39,178 nt of DNA, taken from assembly GCA_022788085.1 (NCBI GenBank), contig JALEWA010000143.1:1-39178 (forward strand), read 5' to 3'. Positions within the stretch are counted from its first letter, which is position 1. The number at the start of each line of letters is the position of its first letter. Under the pieces are notes generated by a model. The model was not told the DNA's origin and ran no database searches. It saw only the letters and a list, made by a program, of their open reading frames with translations. Below are positions 25,715 through 34,162 of this stretch, piece after piece. The translations under genes were made by a program, and so were the position numbers. This DNA comes from Lachnospiraceae bacterium. GTDB taxonomy: Bacteria > Bacillota > Clostridia > Lachnospirales > Lachnospiraceae.

Positions 25715-26938
25715 ATGGGATTAAATAAGAAATCAGTTGATGATATCAATGTAAAGGGAAAAAGAGTTCTTGTAAGATGTGACTTCAATGTACCTTTAAA
25801 GAATGGTGAAATTACCGATGAGACACGTATTGTTGCAGCTCTTCCTACTATTAACAAGTTAATCAAAGATGGCGGCAAGGTTATTCTTTGTTCACACTTA
25901 GGAAAGGTTAAGAATGGACCAAACGAAGGCGAGTCTTTAGCACCGGTTGCAGCAAGACTTTCAGAGAAGCTTGGAAAGCCTGTAAACTTTGTTGCTGATT
26001 ACAACGTAACAGGTGAAGCTGCTACAGCAGCAGTTGCAGCAATGAACGAAGGTGATGTTGTATTATTACAGAATACACGTTTCCGTGGCGCAGAGGAAAC
26101 AAAGAACGGTGAACAGTTCAGCAAGGAGTTAGCTGACTTAGCTGATGTATATGTATGTGACGCTTTCGGTTCTTCTCATAGAGCACATGCATCTGTAGAA
26201 GGTGTAACAAAGTTCATCTCAGCAAAGGGTGGAGAAAATGTTGTTGGTTACTTAATGCAGAAGGAAATCGAATTCCTTGGTAATGCAGTAGAAAACCCGG
26301 TAAGACCATTTGTAGCTATCCTTGGTGGTGCTAAGGTTGCTGATAAGTTAAATGTTATCTCCAACTTACTTGAGAAGTGTGATACTTTAATTATCGGTGG
26401 CGGTATGGCTTACACATTCTTAAAGGCTCAGGGATATGAAATCGGTAAGTCTTTAGTAGATGATGAGAAGCTTGATTACTGTAAGGAAATGATGGCAAAG
26501 GCTGAGAAGCTTGGCAAGAAGTTATTACTTCCTGTAGACTCTACAACAATTGCTGAGTTCCCAAATCCTATTGATGCTCCTGTTGAAGTAGAAGTATATG
26601 ATGTAGCAAATATGCCGGCTGACAGAGAAGGCTGTGATATCGGACCTAAGACAGCTGCATTATATGCAGAGGCAGTTAAGACAGCTAAGACAGTTGTTTG
26701 GAACGGACCTATGGGTGTATTCGAGAACCCTACACTTGCAGCAGGTACAATCGCAGTTGCTAAGGCTTTAGCTGAAACAGATGCAACAACAATCATCGGT
26801 GGTGGTGATAGTGCAGCAGCAGTTAACCAGTTAGGCTTTGCTGATAAGATGAGCCATATCTCAACAGGTGGTGGAGCTTCTCTTGAATTCTTAGAGGGTA
26901 AGGCACTTCCTGGTGTTGTAGCAGCAGACGATAAGTAA
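25715..26938 (+). CDS. pgk: Phosphoglycerate kinase
   Basis: A 407-residue kinase transferring phosphate from 1,3-bisphosphoglycerate to ADP. Motifs: [30 protein letters not shown], the [13 protein letters not shown] loop, [24 protein letters not shown] and [13 protein letters not shown] near the end. ATG 25715 is chosen over 25700 because GGAGG (25702-25706) lies eight bases upstream of it and overlaps the other. The stop codon lies at the foot of a hairpin (26935-26960). Confidence 0.98.
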   Translation: MGLNKKSVDDINVKGKRVLVRCDFNVPLKNGEITDETRIVAALPTINKLIKDGGKVILCSHLGKVKNGPNEGESLAPVAARLSEKLGKPVNFVADYNVTGEAATAAVAAMNEGDVVLLQNTRFRGAEETKNGEQFSKELADLADVYVCDAFGSSHRAHASVEGVTKFISAKGGENVVGYLMQKEIEFLGNAVENPVRPFVAILGGAKVADKLNVISNLLEKCDTLIIGGGMAYTFLKAQGYEIGKSLVDDEKLDYCKEMMAKAEKLGKKLLLPVDSTTIAEFPNPIDAPVEVEVYDVANMPADREGCDIGPKTAALYAEAVKTAKTVVWNGPMGVFENPTLAAGTIAVAKALAETDATTIIGGGDSAAAVNQLGFADKMSHISTGGGASLEFLEGKALPGVVAADDK

Positions 26939-26987
26939 GTTGCGCTATTGCGCAACTTACTATAAGAAGCGCCTTTGGCGCTTCTTA
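26935..26987 (+). repeat. Two tandem perfect hairpins between pgk and tpiA
   Basis: Hairpin 1 is GTAAGTTGCGC/GCGCAACTTAC (26935-26945 and 26950-26960, loop TATT). Hairpin 2 is TAAGAAGCGCC/GGCGCTTCTTA (26963-26973 and 26977-26987, loop TTT). Both are perfect with 11-base stems and neither has a T run, so they look like mRNA processing or stability elements, not terminators. Confidence 0.8.
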
Positions 26988-27028
26988 GCATGTAGATGAA
27001 GGAATAGATTGTTAAGGAGAACATAGAA

Positions 27029-27778
27029 ATGGCAAGAAGAAAAATTGTAGCCGGCAATTGGAAAATGAACATGACTCCAAGCGAGGCAGTAAAATTAGTT
27101 GCTGAGTTAAAGGATTTAGTAAAGTCAGATGATGTAGATGTAGTATATTGCGTTCCTGCAATTGATATTGTACCGGTTGTAGAAGCAGTTAAGGGTACAA
27201 ACGTAGAAGTTGGTGCTGAAAATATGTATGTTGAAGAAAAGGGCGCCTACACAGGTGAAATCGCACCTGCTATGTTAGTAGATGCCGGTGTTAAGTATGT
27301 TATCATAGGACATTCTGAGCGTCGTGATTACTTCAACGAAACAGACGCTTTCTTAAATAAGAAGGTATTAAAGGCTTTCGAGCATGGCCTTACACCAATC
27401 CTTTGCTGCGGTGAGTCTCTAGAGCAGAGAGAAACAGGCGTAACTATGGATTGGATCAGATTGCAGATTAAGTCTGACCTTGTTGGTGTAACAGCTGATC
27501 AGGTTAAGAAGATGGTTATTGCATATGAACCAATCTGGGCAATCGGAACAGGTAAGACTGCTACAACAGAGCAGGCTCAGGAAGTATGTAAGGGTATTCG
27601 TGACTGTATCGCAGAAATCTATGATGCTGCTACAGCAGAAGAAGTTCGTATTCAGTACGGCGGATCTGTAAATGCAGGAAATGCAGCAGAGTTATTTGCT
27701 CAGCCTGATATTGACGGTGGTCTTGTAGGAGGAGCATCTCTTAAGGCTGATTTTGGAAAGATCGTTAATTATAAATAA
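27029..27778 (+). CDS. tpiA: Triosephosphate isomerase
   Basis: A 249-residue TIM-barrel enzyme that interconverts dihydroxyacetone phosphate and glyceraldehyde 3-phosphate. Motifs: VAGNWKMNM with the catalytic Lys, [12 protein letters not shown] with the catalytic His, [17 protein letters not shown] with the catalytic Glu, and [12 protein letters not shown] with GGLVGGASL binding phosphate. It has a ribosome binding site AAGGAG and completes the gap-pgk-tpiA operon. Clostridia often continue with gpmI; it is absent here, and a terminator follows. Confidence 0.98.
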   Translation: MARRKIVAGNWKMNMTPSEAVKLVAELKDLVKSDDVDVVYCVPAIDIVPVVEAVKGTNVEVGAENMYVEEKGAYTGEIAPAMLVDAGVKYVIIGHSERRDYFNETDAFLNKKVLKAFEHGLTPILCCGESLEQRETGVTMDWIRLQIKSDLVGVTADQVKKMVIAYEPIWAIGTGKTATTEQAQEVCKGIRDCIAEIYDAATAEEVRIQYGGSVNAGNAAELFAQPDIDGGLVGGASLKADFGKIVNYK

Positions 27779-27815
27779 TGAATTACGAATAATTTGATTA
27801 TCATTGAGACATGAA

Positions 27816-27858
27816 AGGAAAGATCCCATTTCTACAAATATGTGATGGGACTTTTCTT
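27816..27858 (+). terminator. Terminator after tpiA
   Basis: The stem of TCCCAT (27824-27829) with ATGGGA, extended by an imperfect AAAG/CTTTT base, is followed by a T-rich tract (CTTTTTTT near 27856-27863). Confidence 0.65.
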
Positions 27859-27878
27859 TTTTTAGGGAGGAAAATAAG

Positions 27879-27914
27879 ATGTTTACTATTTATAGTACAA
27901 AAAGGAATAAATAA
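27879..27914 (+). CDS. Possible 11-residue micro-ORF with strong ribosome binding site
   Basis: ATG at 27879 reads MFTIYSTKRNK and stops at TAA 27912-27914. It is preceded by AGGGAGG with about eight bases spacing, an excellent ribosome binding site for such a short frame. It lies just downstream of the tpiA terminator and abuts the 3' end of a minus-strand gene. It could be a leader peptide, a gene remnant or chance. I know no family. Confidence 0.25.
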   Translation: MFTIYSTKRNK

Positions 27915-28190
27915 TCAGAGCTTAAAAAGTAAATCATGATTGAGCTGCTTTGCATTTTTAATAATTTCTTTTTCCTGTCCTTTCAGATACAACTGTAATT
28001 GTGCTAATTCGCCCTCATCAAAACCCTTGGAATGAAGAATTTTCCGACTGGGGAGTATTAACTCAGCGTAATCTGTTCCACGCTCTGTTTTCCTTTCAAA
28101 GGAAACATGTATAACTTTTCCTTTTTTTCCCGGCAAAAGTCCGGTATATGTCATTGTAAGTTTATCTGGGTCACGAAATGTATAATTCAT
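27915..28190 (-). CDS. Small conserved-looking protein of unknown function
   Basis: A 91-residue soluble, charged protein, MNYTFRDPDKLTMTYTGLLP at its start, then HVSFERKTERGTDYAELILP, with a helical C-terminal half rich in Lys, Glu and Gln. ATG 28190 is chosen because GGAGG lies nine bases upstream (CCTCC at 28200-28204 on the plus strand); an in-frame ATG at 28235 lacks a good site. No catalytic motif, membrane span or metal cluster is seen. It converges on tpiA. Function unknown. Confidence 0.7.
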   Translation of the reverse strand: MNYTFRDPDKLTMTYTGLLPGKKGKVIHVSFERKTERGTDYAELILPSRKILHSKGFDEGELAQLQLYLKGQEKEIIKNAKQLNHDLLFKL

Positions 28191-28437
28191 AATGAAAAAC
28201 CTCCACATATTCCCCTCCATAACAAGTTGAAACAATCGTATATATAATATTCTACATGATAATGAATAAAATTGCTAGAATTATCTGAAAAATTACATAT
28301 ACTGAAAAATACTTTCTTATTGACCGCTAGTATGTTACATTATTTACATAATAAATGTATCTGTTTAGAATAACATGTGATGTTTTCAAAATGGGGTTTG
28401 AACAGATAATAACTATGAATGGTAGAAAAGGGAGCAA

Positions 28438-31400
28438 TTGATTGCGGATATGCAGAAGATAAATAAGTTTAGAATTAATATTGTCATTATATTGGTTTTT
28501 ATACTTTTAGTAGCAGTTCTTCTTGGCTTTAGCTGGAATCATTATCGGAATGTAATAGAGGAAAATGAACAGGTAAGCAGGACACAGACAGAAATAATAC
28601 AGTTGGGACAGGATATGCAGGAAGTTTCGGATAATCTTACATATCTCGTACGTAATTATGTTTTGACAAATGATATTTCTTATTTTAAAGAATACTGGGA
28701 TATTGTCTTGCATGATCAGGGAAGAGAACAGCTTTTAGACGAGATAGAGAAGCATCCATTAGGCGAGGAAGAAAAGGAAAGCATTCAGGAAATCCGGCTC
28801 AGGTGCATGGAGCTTGAGAAGAGAGAAGTTTATGCAATGCGGCTTGCGTTTCAGGAACATAATGTGAGAGTTACAGACTACGAGGACGAAGTGATTCAAC
28901 GTTATATACGTTTTGTGAAAAAGTATTCTTTGAAGGGATATGATTTAAATGAGAAGACACTACCGGCAATGGAGTATTTAATGGATGAAGTATATGAGGA
29001 ATGCTCATCAGAACTATTTCATGCGATAGAGCTTTTTGTGAACCAGACGCAAGGAAAGCTAGTGGAGACGACAGCCCAGACAAAAGAAATGTCGCGTAGG
29101 GCGACTATTATGCAGACGGTTTGTATTATTCTGGTAATTTCTTGTATGCTGATATTACTTTTCCAGAATAGAAAGGTATATATGCTGCGCAATATGAATG
29201 AAATAATTGCAGCTGCTGTCACAGAGGAATATTTGAACTTTGGATTGGTTAATCTGAATAATTGTAAGGTAGTGAAGTTAAAGAGGATTAAAGGAGAGAT
29301 AAAGAGTATAGAGAGTAGTCAGAACTTCATTGAAATGATGGAGGAGTATATGAATAGCCAGGTAAGTGCAGCTTATCAGGAGAATTTTATACGAACGATA
29401 CAGCCGGGAAATATTCTTAGAAAGTTGGGAAGCGGACAACATGTAATATCCTGTGTTTATCAGAGTGTGGATGACAAGTGGTTAATGCTTGATTTTACAA
29501 AATCAAGAGAATATACACAGGATAATCCGGTTGTAGTTTATACTTTTAAGAATGCAGGGGAGATTATCCAACAGCAAAAGGAACAGCGGCAAAGGGATGA
29601 AATGCTGATGTATTTCAGCAGAGATTTCTTTGAAGTGTATGTAGTTGATTTAAATAAAGGTTCTTATGAAATCATTCGCTCAGCAGAGCGTTATGGTAAT
29701 TATATTAAAAATCTGACGGGTGATTTTACTCAGTTAATGCAGCTTGCTATTGTTTCATGGACGACACCTCCTTATCGTGGTATGTTTAAGCAGTTAATGG
29801 ATATGGAGGACATTAAGAAGCGTTTTGCCAGTGGTGCAAAAAAAATTGAATTCATTTATAAGTCATATGATGAGAAATGGAAGAATTTGCAATGCTTTCC
29901 GGTTCCTGAATATGGTATCGGTAATGAAAGGATGATTTTTGCGCTGCGTGATTATACGGAAGAAATGCAGATTCGAACGAACGAAGTTCTGGCATCCGAA
30001 GCTATGAATAACATTTACAGCCTTGTTGCTTTCCGAGATATAGAAGCGAATAAATATGAGTGTATCCATTGCGCTGAACAATTAGGTAATTTTAAGGAAA
30101 AGGGAAGCTATGAAGAGTTAATTCAGGAAACAATGGCCGTTATTCATGAAGAGGACAGGGAAAAGTATTTAAGAGAACTGTCAGATGAGCGCATAGACCG
30201 TGATGAACGTGCTGAATGCGAATACCGAATGCGGGATAAAGAGGGGCAGTATCATTATTATCATCAGTATATTACGAAGGTAGAGGTTCCATCCGGTACC
30301 CGTATGGCAATTCTGGTCAAGAATATTGATGAATCTAAAATGCATGAGATATGGGCTGCCGAACAGCTTCAAAAGGAACTTGAAACAAAGGCGAAAGAGC
30401 TTGAAATGGCAAAGCTTCTTGCAGAGAAAAGTAAAGATTTGGAGAAAGCCTTAAAACAGGCTGAGAGTGCTAATGATGCAAAAAGCCGTTTTATGTCTAA
30501 TATGTCTCATGATTTGCGAACACCTATGAATGCCATATTAGGTATGACTTATCTCGCAAAGAAACATATTCACGAAGAAGAACAGGTAAATAAATGCCTG
30601 AATACGATTTTAGCTTCTTCTGAAAATATGCTCGCATTGATTAATGATGTGCTGGATATGAATAAAATTGAAAGCGGTATTATCGATTTACATGAGAAGC
30701 CTGCAAACGTGGAAAAGTTGATTTATGATATTGAATTATTTTTCCGTAATAAGTGTGAAGCCAATCAACAGGAATTTATTATTAATTATGATAATATGAT
30801 TCATAAGACTTTAATTATGGATGAATTGCGGGTGAAGCAGATTTTGACCAATCTGGTAGCTAACGCGGTTAAGTATACACAGTCTTTTGGAAAGATTTCC
30901 CTTGATGTAATAGAGGATAGCTGGGATTCGGATCAGAATTGTAATATTCGCTTTGTGGTAACTGATGATGGAATCGGTATGAGCAAGGAGTTCATAAAAC
31001 GAGTTTTCCAACCGTTTGAAAGGGAAGAAACTGCACTTTCTGAGAAGATAGAAGGAACCGGACTTGGAATGGCGATTGTAAAGAATTTTGTAGAAGTTAT
31101 GAATGGCAAGATTACAATTGACAGTATGGTTAATGTTGGAACAAAGGTAACGGTAATGATTCCTTTAAAGATATGTGATGAAGCAGAGACTGTATATGAA
31201 AAAGATTTCTCTACTGTTCAGCATAAGTATCCGGGTAAGCACATTCTTATTGTGGAAGATAAGCGGATTAACATGGAAATTGTGAAGGGCTTTCTTGAGG
31301 ATACAGAGCTGATTATTGATGAGGCAAGGAATGGAAAGGAAGCTGTCCAGAAATTTAAAGATACTGAGGAAGGTACTTATGATTTAATCTTTATGGATAT

Positions 31401-31626
31401 CCGTATGCCGGTTATGAAAGGCGATGAGGCAACAAAAGTAATCAGAAGTCTTGACCGGGAGGATGCAAAACGGATTCCAATTATTGCTATGACAGCCAAT
31501 GCATTGGAAAGTGATGTTGAAAATTCATATTTATGTGGAATGAATGGACATATTTCAAAACCGATTGAGCCAGATGAAGTATATCGTTGCCTGAATAAGT
31601 GGTTGTTTGGAAATCAGGAGGCTTAG
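28438..31626 (+). CDS. Membrane hybrid histidine kinase with fused receiver domain
   Basis: A 1062-residue sensor. A membrane helix (~13-32), an extracytoplasmic helical region, and a second helix (~225-243) come first. Three similar PAS-like segments follow, beginning near 264 (LNFGLVNLNNCKVV), 398 (FFEVYVVDLNKGSYEII) and 524 (IYSLVAFRDIEANKYECI). Next are a coiled coil, HisKA with His691 (SNMSHDLRTPMNAI), an HATPase (NLVANAVKYT, DDGIGMS, GTGLGMAIV) and a receiver with Asp987 (LIFMDIRMPVMKG). It probably signals by internal phosphorelay; no output domain or separate regulator is adjacent, so the downstream target and ligand are unknown. The start is uncertain: TTG 28438 is three bases after GGGAG, ATG 28450 fifteen bases after. 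The radical SAM gene follows by three bases. Confidence 0.9.
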   Translation: MIADMQKINKFRINIVIILVFILLVAVLLGFSWNHYRNVIEENEQVSRTQTEIIQLGQDMQEVSDNLTYLVRNYVLTNDISYFKEYWDIVLHDQGREQLLDEIEKHPLGEEEKESIQEIRLRCMELEKREVYAMRLAFQEHNVRVTDYEDEVIQRYIRFVKKYSLKGYDLNEKTLPAMEYLMDEVYEECSSELFHAIELFVNQTQGKLVETTAQTKEMSRRATIMQTVCIILVISCMLILLFQNRKVYMLRNMNEIIAAAVTEEYLNFGLVNLNNCKVVKLKRIKGEIKSIESSQNFIEMMEEYMNSQVSAAYQENFIRTIQPGNILRKLGSGQHVISCVYQSVDDKWLMLDFTKSREYTQDNPVVVYTFKNAGEIIQQQKEQRQRDEMLMYFSRDFFEVYVVDLNKGSYEIIRSAERYGNYIKNLTGDFTQLMQLAIVSWTTPPYRGMFKQLMDMEDIKKRFASGAKKIEFIYKSYDEKWKNLQCFPVPEYGIGNERMIFALRDYTEEMQIRTNEVLASEAMNNIYSLVAFRDIEANKYECIHCAEQLGNFKEKGSYEELIQETMAVIHEEDREKYLRELSDERIDRDERAECEYRMRDKEGQYHYYHQYITKVEVPSGTRMAILVKNIDESKMHEIWAAEQLQKELETKAKELEMAKLLAEKSKDLEKALKQAESANDAKSRFMSNMSHDLRTPMNAILGMTYLAKKHIHEEEQVNKCLNTILASSENMLALINDVLDMNKIESGIIDLHEKPANVEKLIYDIELFFRNKCEANQQEFIINYDNMIHKTLIMDELRVKQILTNLVANAVKYTQSFGKISLDVIEDSWDSDQNCNIRFVVTDDGIGMSKEFIKRVFQPFEREETALSEKIEGTGLGMAIVKNFVEVMNGKITIDSMVNVGTKVTVMIPLKICDEAETVYEKDFSTVQHKYPGKHILIVEDKRINMEIVKGFLEDTELIIDEARNGKEAVQKFKDTEEGTYDLIFMDIRMPVMKGDEATKVIRSLDREDAKRIPIIAMTANALESDVENSYLCGMNGHISKPIEPDEVYRCLNKWLFGNQEA

Positions 31627-31629
31627 AGA

Positions 31630-32544
31630 ATGAATGTTTTAGAACAATGCCATCTGTGTCCAAGAGAATGTGGAGTAAACCGATTAGCAGGACAAACGGG
31701 ATATTGTGGCATGCCGGGAGAAATCGTGGTAGCAAGGGCATCGCTGCATATGTGGGAGGAACCATGTATTAGTGGAACCAGAGGTTCGGGTACTGTGTTT
31801 TTTACAGGATGTCCATTAAAATGTGTATATTGTCAAAACAGAAATATAGCAATCGGAAAAACAGGAAAAAGAATTTCCGTGGAGCGGTTATCAGAGATAT
31901 TCCTGGAATTACAGGAAAAAGGTGCTCACAATATTAATCTTGTAACACCTACCCATTATGTTCCGCCGATTTTGGATGCACTTAGGCTGGCAAAAGAAAG
32001 GGGATTGTTTATACCAATCGTATATAATACAGGCAGCTATGAAAAGGTAGAAACGATACGTTCCATGGAAGGACTTATTGATATTTATCTTCCGGATTGT
32101 AAATATTTTGACCCGGAGATTGCAGAAAAGTATTCAAATGCACCTGATTATTATGAGGTAGCAAGCACTGCAATTAAAGAAATGGTGCGGCAGGTAGGAA
32201 AACCTGGCTTTGAAGGGGGACTTATGAAGCGCGGAGTTATTATCAGGCATATGATTTTACCTGGGCATACAAAGGACTCTCGGAAGGTAATAGAACAGCT
32301 ATATAGAACATATGGTGATGATGTTTATATTAGTATTATGAATCAATATACGCCACTACCACAGATGGCGCATTATCCTGAAATCAATCGTAGGATTACA
32401 GAAAGAGAGTACGACAGGACAGTGGATTTTGCTATCTCACTAGGAATTGAGAATGCTTTTATTCAGGAAGGCGAAACAGCAAAGGAAAGCTTTATACCCG
32501 ATTTTGAAGAGGGTGTTGGCATAGATAGAAGCGAGGAGGAATAG
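31630..32544 (+). CDS. Radical SAM protein, PflX/COG1313-like
   Basis: A 304-residue protein with two iron-sulfur regions. The N-terminal CHLCPRECGVNR and GYCGMPGE carry extra cysteines typical of PflA-related activases. The radical SAM motif FFTGCPLKCVYCQN places Cys61, Cys65 and Cys68 at the SAM cluster. NLVTPTHYVPPIL and VYNTGSYEKVET are family landmarks. The biochemical role of this family is not settled; annotations call it pyruvate formate-lyase activating-like, but no glycyl radical enzyme is adjacent. AGGAGG inside the end of the kinase gene supplies the ribosome binding site, so the two are coupled. Confidence 0.87.
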   Translation: MNVLEQCHLCPRECGVNRLAGQTGYCGMPGEIVVARASLHMWEEPCISGTRGSGTVFFTGCPLKCVYCQNRNIAIGKTGKRISVERLSEIFLELQEKGAHNINLVTPTHYVPPILDALRLAKERGLFIPIVYNTGSYEKVETIRSMEGLIDIYLPDCKYFDPEIAEKYSNAPDYYEVASTAIKEMVRQVGKPGFEGGLMKRGVIIRHMILPGHTKDSRKVIEQLYRTYGDDVYISIMNQYTPLPQMAHYPEINRRITEREYDRTVDFAISLGIENAFIQEGETAKESFIPDFEEGVGIDRSEEE

Positions 32545-32546
32545 AA

Positions 32547-33263
32547 ATGTATCAGAATTATGTTTTTGATTTGTATGGTACCTTAATTGATATTCATACA
32601 GATGAGTCTAGCAAGAATTTCTTTAAAAAGTATGTAAAATGGCTTCGTAAGCAGGGGTATTACTTTGATTGGAAGGTTTTTCATAAGTGGTATGAGAAGA
32701 TTGAAAAATATCATAGAGATATGCCTTCAACGCATTCTAAGCCTGAGATTCAGGTTGAGGATGTATTCCGCGAGGTTTTTGCAGGTAAAGGATATGTTCT
32801 TTCTGATGACGAGATTGTATATTTATGTGAGAATTTTAGAAAGATTTCCTATATCTATTTAAGCCTTTTCCCGGATACCATTGCATGCCTTGAGGGCTTG
32901 AAGAAGGCAGGAAAAAAAATATACCTGCTGTCAAATGCGCAAAGAAGTTTTACTTGGCAGGAGTTGGAACAGACTGGCTTAGTACCTTATTTTGATGGTA
33001 TTCTGATTTCTTCCGATGAGGGATGCATGAAGCCTGATCCTGATTTTTATGATATTTTATGTGACAGATATCAGCTTAAGAAAGAAGAATGCGTCATGAT
33101 AGGAAATGAATTAAAATCAGATATGGCAGGAGCTAAGGCAGCAGGAATAGACGGCTTTTATATCAATCGTTATCCTGTCTTTAAGCCGGAGGAGAATCCT
33201 GCATATAAGTATGTGTCAGAAAAAGGTTCCCTAATGGAAGTATTATCTAAGACAGGTGTCTGA
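32547..33263 (+). CDS. HAD-superfamily hydrolase (HAD-IA)
   Basis: A 238-residue hydrolase. Motif I is FDLYGTLID with nucleophile Asp8; the usual second Asp is Tyr10, as in haloacid-dehalogenase-type members. Motif II is LLSNAQ, motif III is the lysine in GCMKPDPDFYD, and motif IV is IGNELKSDMAGAKAAG. A helical cap lies between residues ~15 and ~95. Most relatives are phosphatases of small metabolites; the missing second Asp makes the reaction uncertain. It starts two bases after the radical SAM stop with a GAGGAGG site, so they form an operon. Confidence 0.86.
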   Translation: MYQNYVFDLYGTLIDIHTDESSKNFFKKYVKWLRKQGYYFDWKVFHKWYEKIEKYHRDMPSTHSKPEIQVEDVFREVFAGKGYVLSDDEIVYLCENFRKISYIYLSLFPDTIACLEGLKKAGKKIYLLSNAQRSFTWQELEQTGLVPYFDGILISSDEGCMKPDPDFYDILCDRYQLKKEECVMIGNELKSDMAGAKAAGIDGFYINRYPVFKPEENPAYKYVSEKGSLMEVLSKTGV

Positions 33264-33313
33264 AAGGCTGCCCAGCCATGCACCGGGCGGTTCTAAGGAA
33301 GGGATGAGATTCG

Positions 33314-33583
33314 ATGTTGACAAGAGCTGACTTTTTGTCATTGAACTTCGTAAAAAAAGAAGATTATACAGGAAGCTATCAAGGAATGCGGTACATGCTT
33401 CACCAGGAAACGGTAGAAGAAGAGAAGAAGCTTCAGGTATATCTGTGGCCGGAGCCTTTTTGCTTTGAAGCTACACCGGAGGAAAAAAAGATTTCAGAGC
33501 TGTTTCCTTTTAGTGAAGAAGGAATGGAACAGGCAATTGACTGGATGAATGAAAGATATGAATTAGTAAGATACAGGGAATAA
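33314..33583 (+). CDS. Small protein of unknown function
   Basis: An 89-residue acidic protein, MLTRADFLSLNFVKKEDYTG at its start, with a predicted alternating strand region (GMRYMLHQET, KLQVYLWPEPFCFE) and a C-terminal helix (EEGMEQAIDWMNERYELV). ATG 33314 follows AAGGAAGGGATGAG. It is 50 bases after the HAD gene, with a small GC-rich hairpin (CTGCCC/GGGCGG near 33269-33292) between, and ends before a strong terminator. No family recognised. Confidence 0.68.
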   Translation: MLTRADFLSLNFVKKEDYTGSYQGMRYMLHQETVEEEKKLQVYLWPEPFCFEATPEEKKISELFPFSEEGMEQAIDWMNERYELVRYRE

Positions 33584-33615
33584 TCCCATAAGGTTCCTTC
33601 GAGCAAAGAGAGGTA

Positions 33616-33655
33616 ATAAAAAACAACCCACATGACGGTATGGGTTGTTTTTTAT
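33616..33655. terminator. Bidirectional terminator between the small gene and rpsT
   Basis: A perfect 15-base inverted repeat: ATAAAAAACAACCCA (33616-33630) and TGGGTTGTTTTTTAT (33641-33655), with a 10-base loop and T runs on both strands. Confidence 0.9.
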
Positions 33656-33674
33656 ATACTCTATATATTCAAGA

Positions 33675-33938
33675 CTATGCCATCTGGTTAACAGCTTTGG
33701 ATAAACGAGAAACTTTTCTGGAAGCATAATTCTTATGGTATACGCCCTTAGATGTAGCCTTATCAATTACGCTTGTAGCGTTTAATAAAGCAGCAGCTGC
33801 AGCTTCCTTATCGTTAGCCTCGATAGCTGTGTAGACCTTCTTAACAGCAGTCTTCACACCAGACTTAATAGCTTTATTTCTATCAGCCTTTGTTCTGTTA
33901 ACTAAAATTCTCTTCTTTGCAGATTTGATGTTTGCCAT
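33675..33938 (-). CDS. rpsT: Ribosomal protein S20
   Basis: An 87-residue basic, helical protein of the small subunit: MANIKSAKKRILVNRTKADR, VKTAVKKVYTAIEANDK, and GVYHKNYASRKVSRLSKAVN. ATG 33938 is preferred over an upstream in-frame ATG at 34025 because the family starts MANIKSAKKR and GGGAGGTG lies just upstream. It is divergent from gpr, as in Bacillus (rpsT next to gpr-spoIIP-lepA). It has its own promoter and terminator. Confidence 0.97.
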   Translation of the reverse strand: MANIKSAKKRILVNRTKADRNKAIKSGVKTAVKKVYTAIEANDKEAAAAALLNATSVIDKATSKGVYHKNYASRKVSRLSKAVNQMA

Positions 33939-34033
33939 GCTTAACACCTCCCATTTTCCAGTATTGTCATTTTTACAATGAAAATGTTTCATTAAATCCG
34001 GACACGGACGTTCTAATGTAAACACACTTAGAT

Positions 34034-34062
34034 ATTGTAATTTATGGAACCTTTTCTGTCAA
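34034..34062 (-). promoter_or_regulatory. Promoter for rpsT
   Basis: On the minus strand: TTGACA (34057-34062), a 17-base spacer and TACAAT (34034-34039). The leader to rpsT is about 95 bases. I could not identify a sporulation-type promoter for gpr on the opposite strand. Confidence 0.75.
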
Positions 34063-34162
34063 TACATATTTCAAAAAATGTCGGAAATAATGATAGAAAA
34101 AGAAAGAACACTGCTCAAAAAGGACTTAGCATTTACTACTACGAAGGGAGATTGGATGGATT

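Noticed and set aside
26476-27072. Long minus-strand open frame (198 codons) opposite pgk
   Set aside because: It lies opposite highly expressed pgk, arises from its codon bias, and has no ribosome binding site or recognisable domain.
28337-28358. 22-bp imperfect palindrome before the hybrid kinase
   Set aside because: Only 8 of 11 arm positions match in very AT-rich sequence, which is weak evidence of an operator.
34063-34162. Forespore sigma factor promoter before gpr
   Set aside because: A CATTTACTA-like -10 is present near 34130, but no matching -35 lies at the right distance, so I did not call it.
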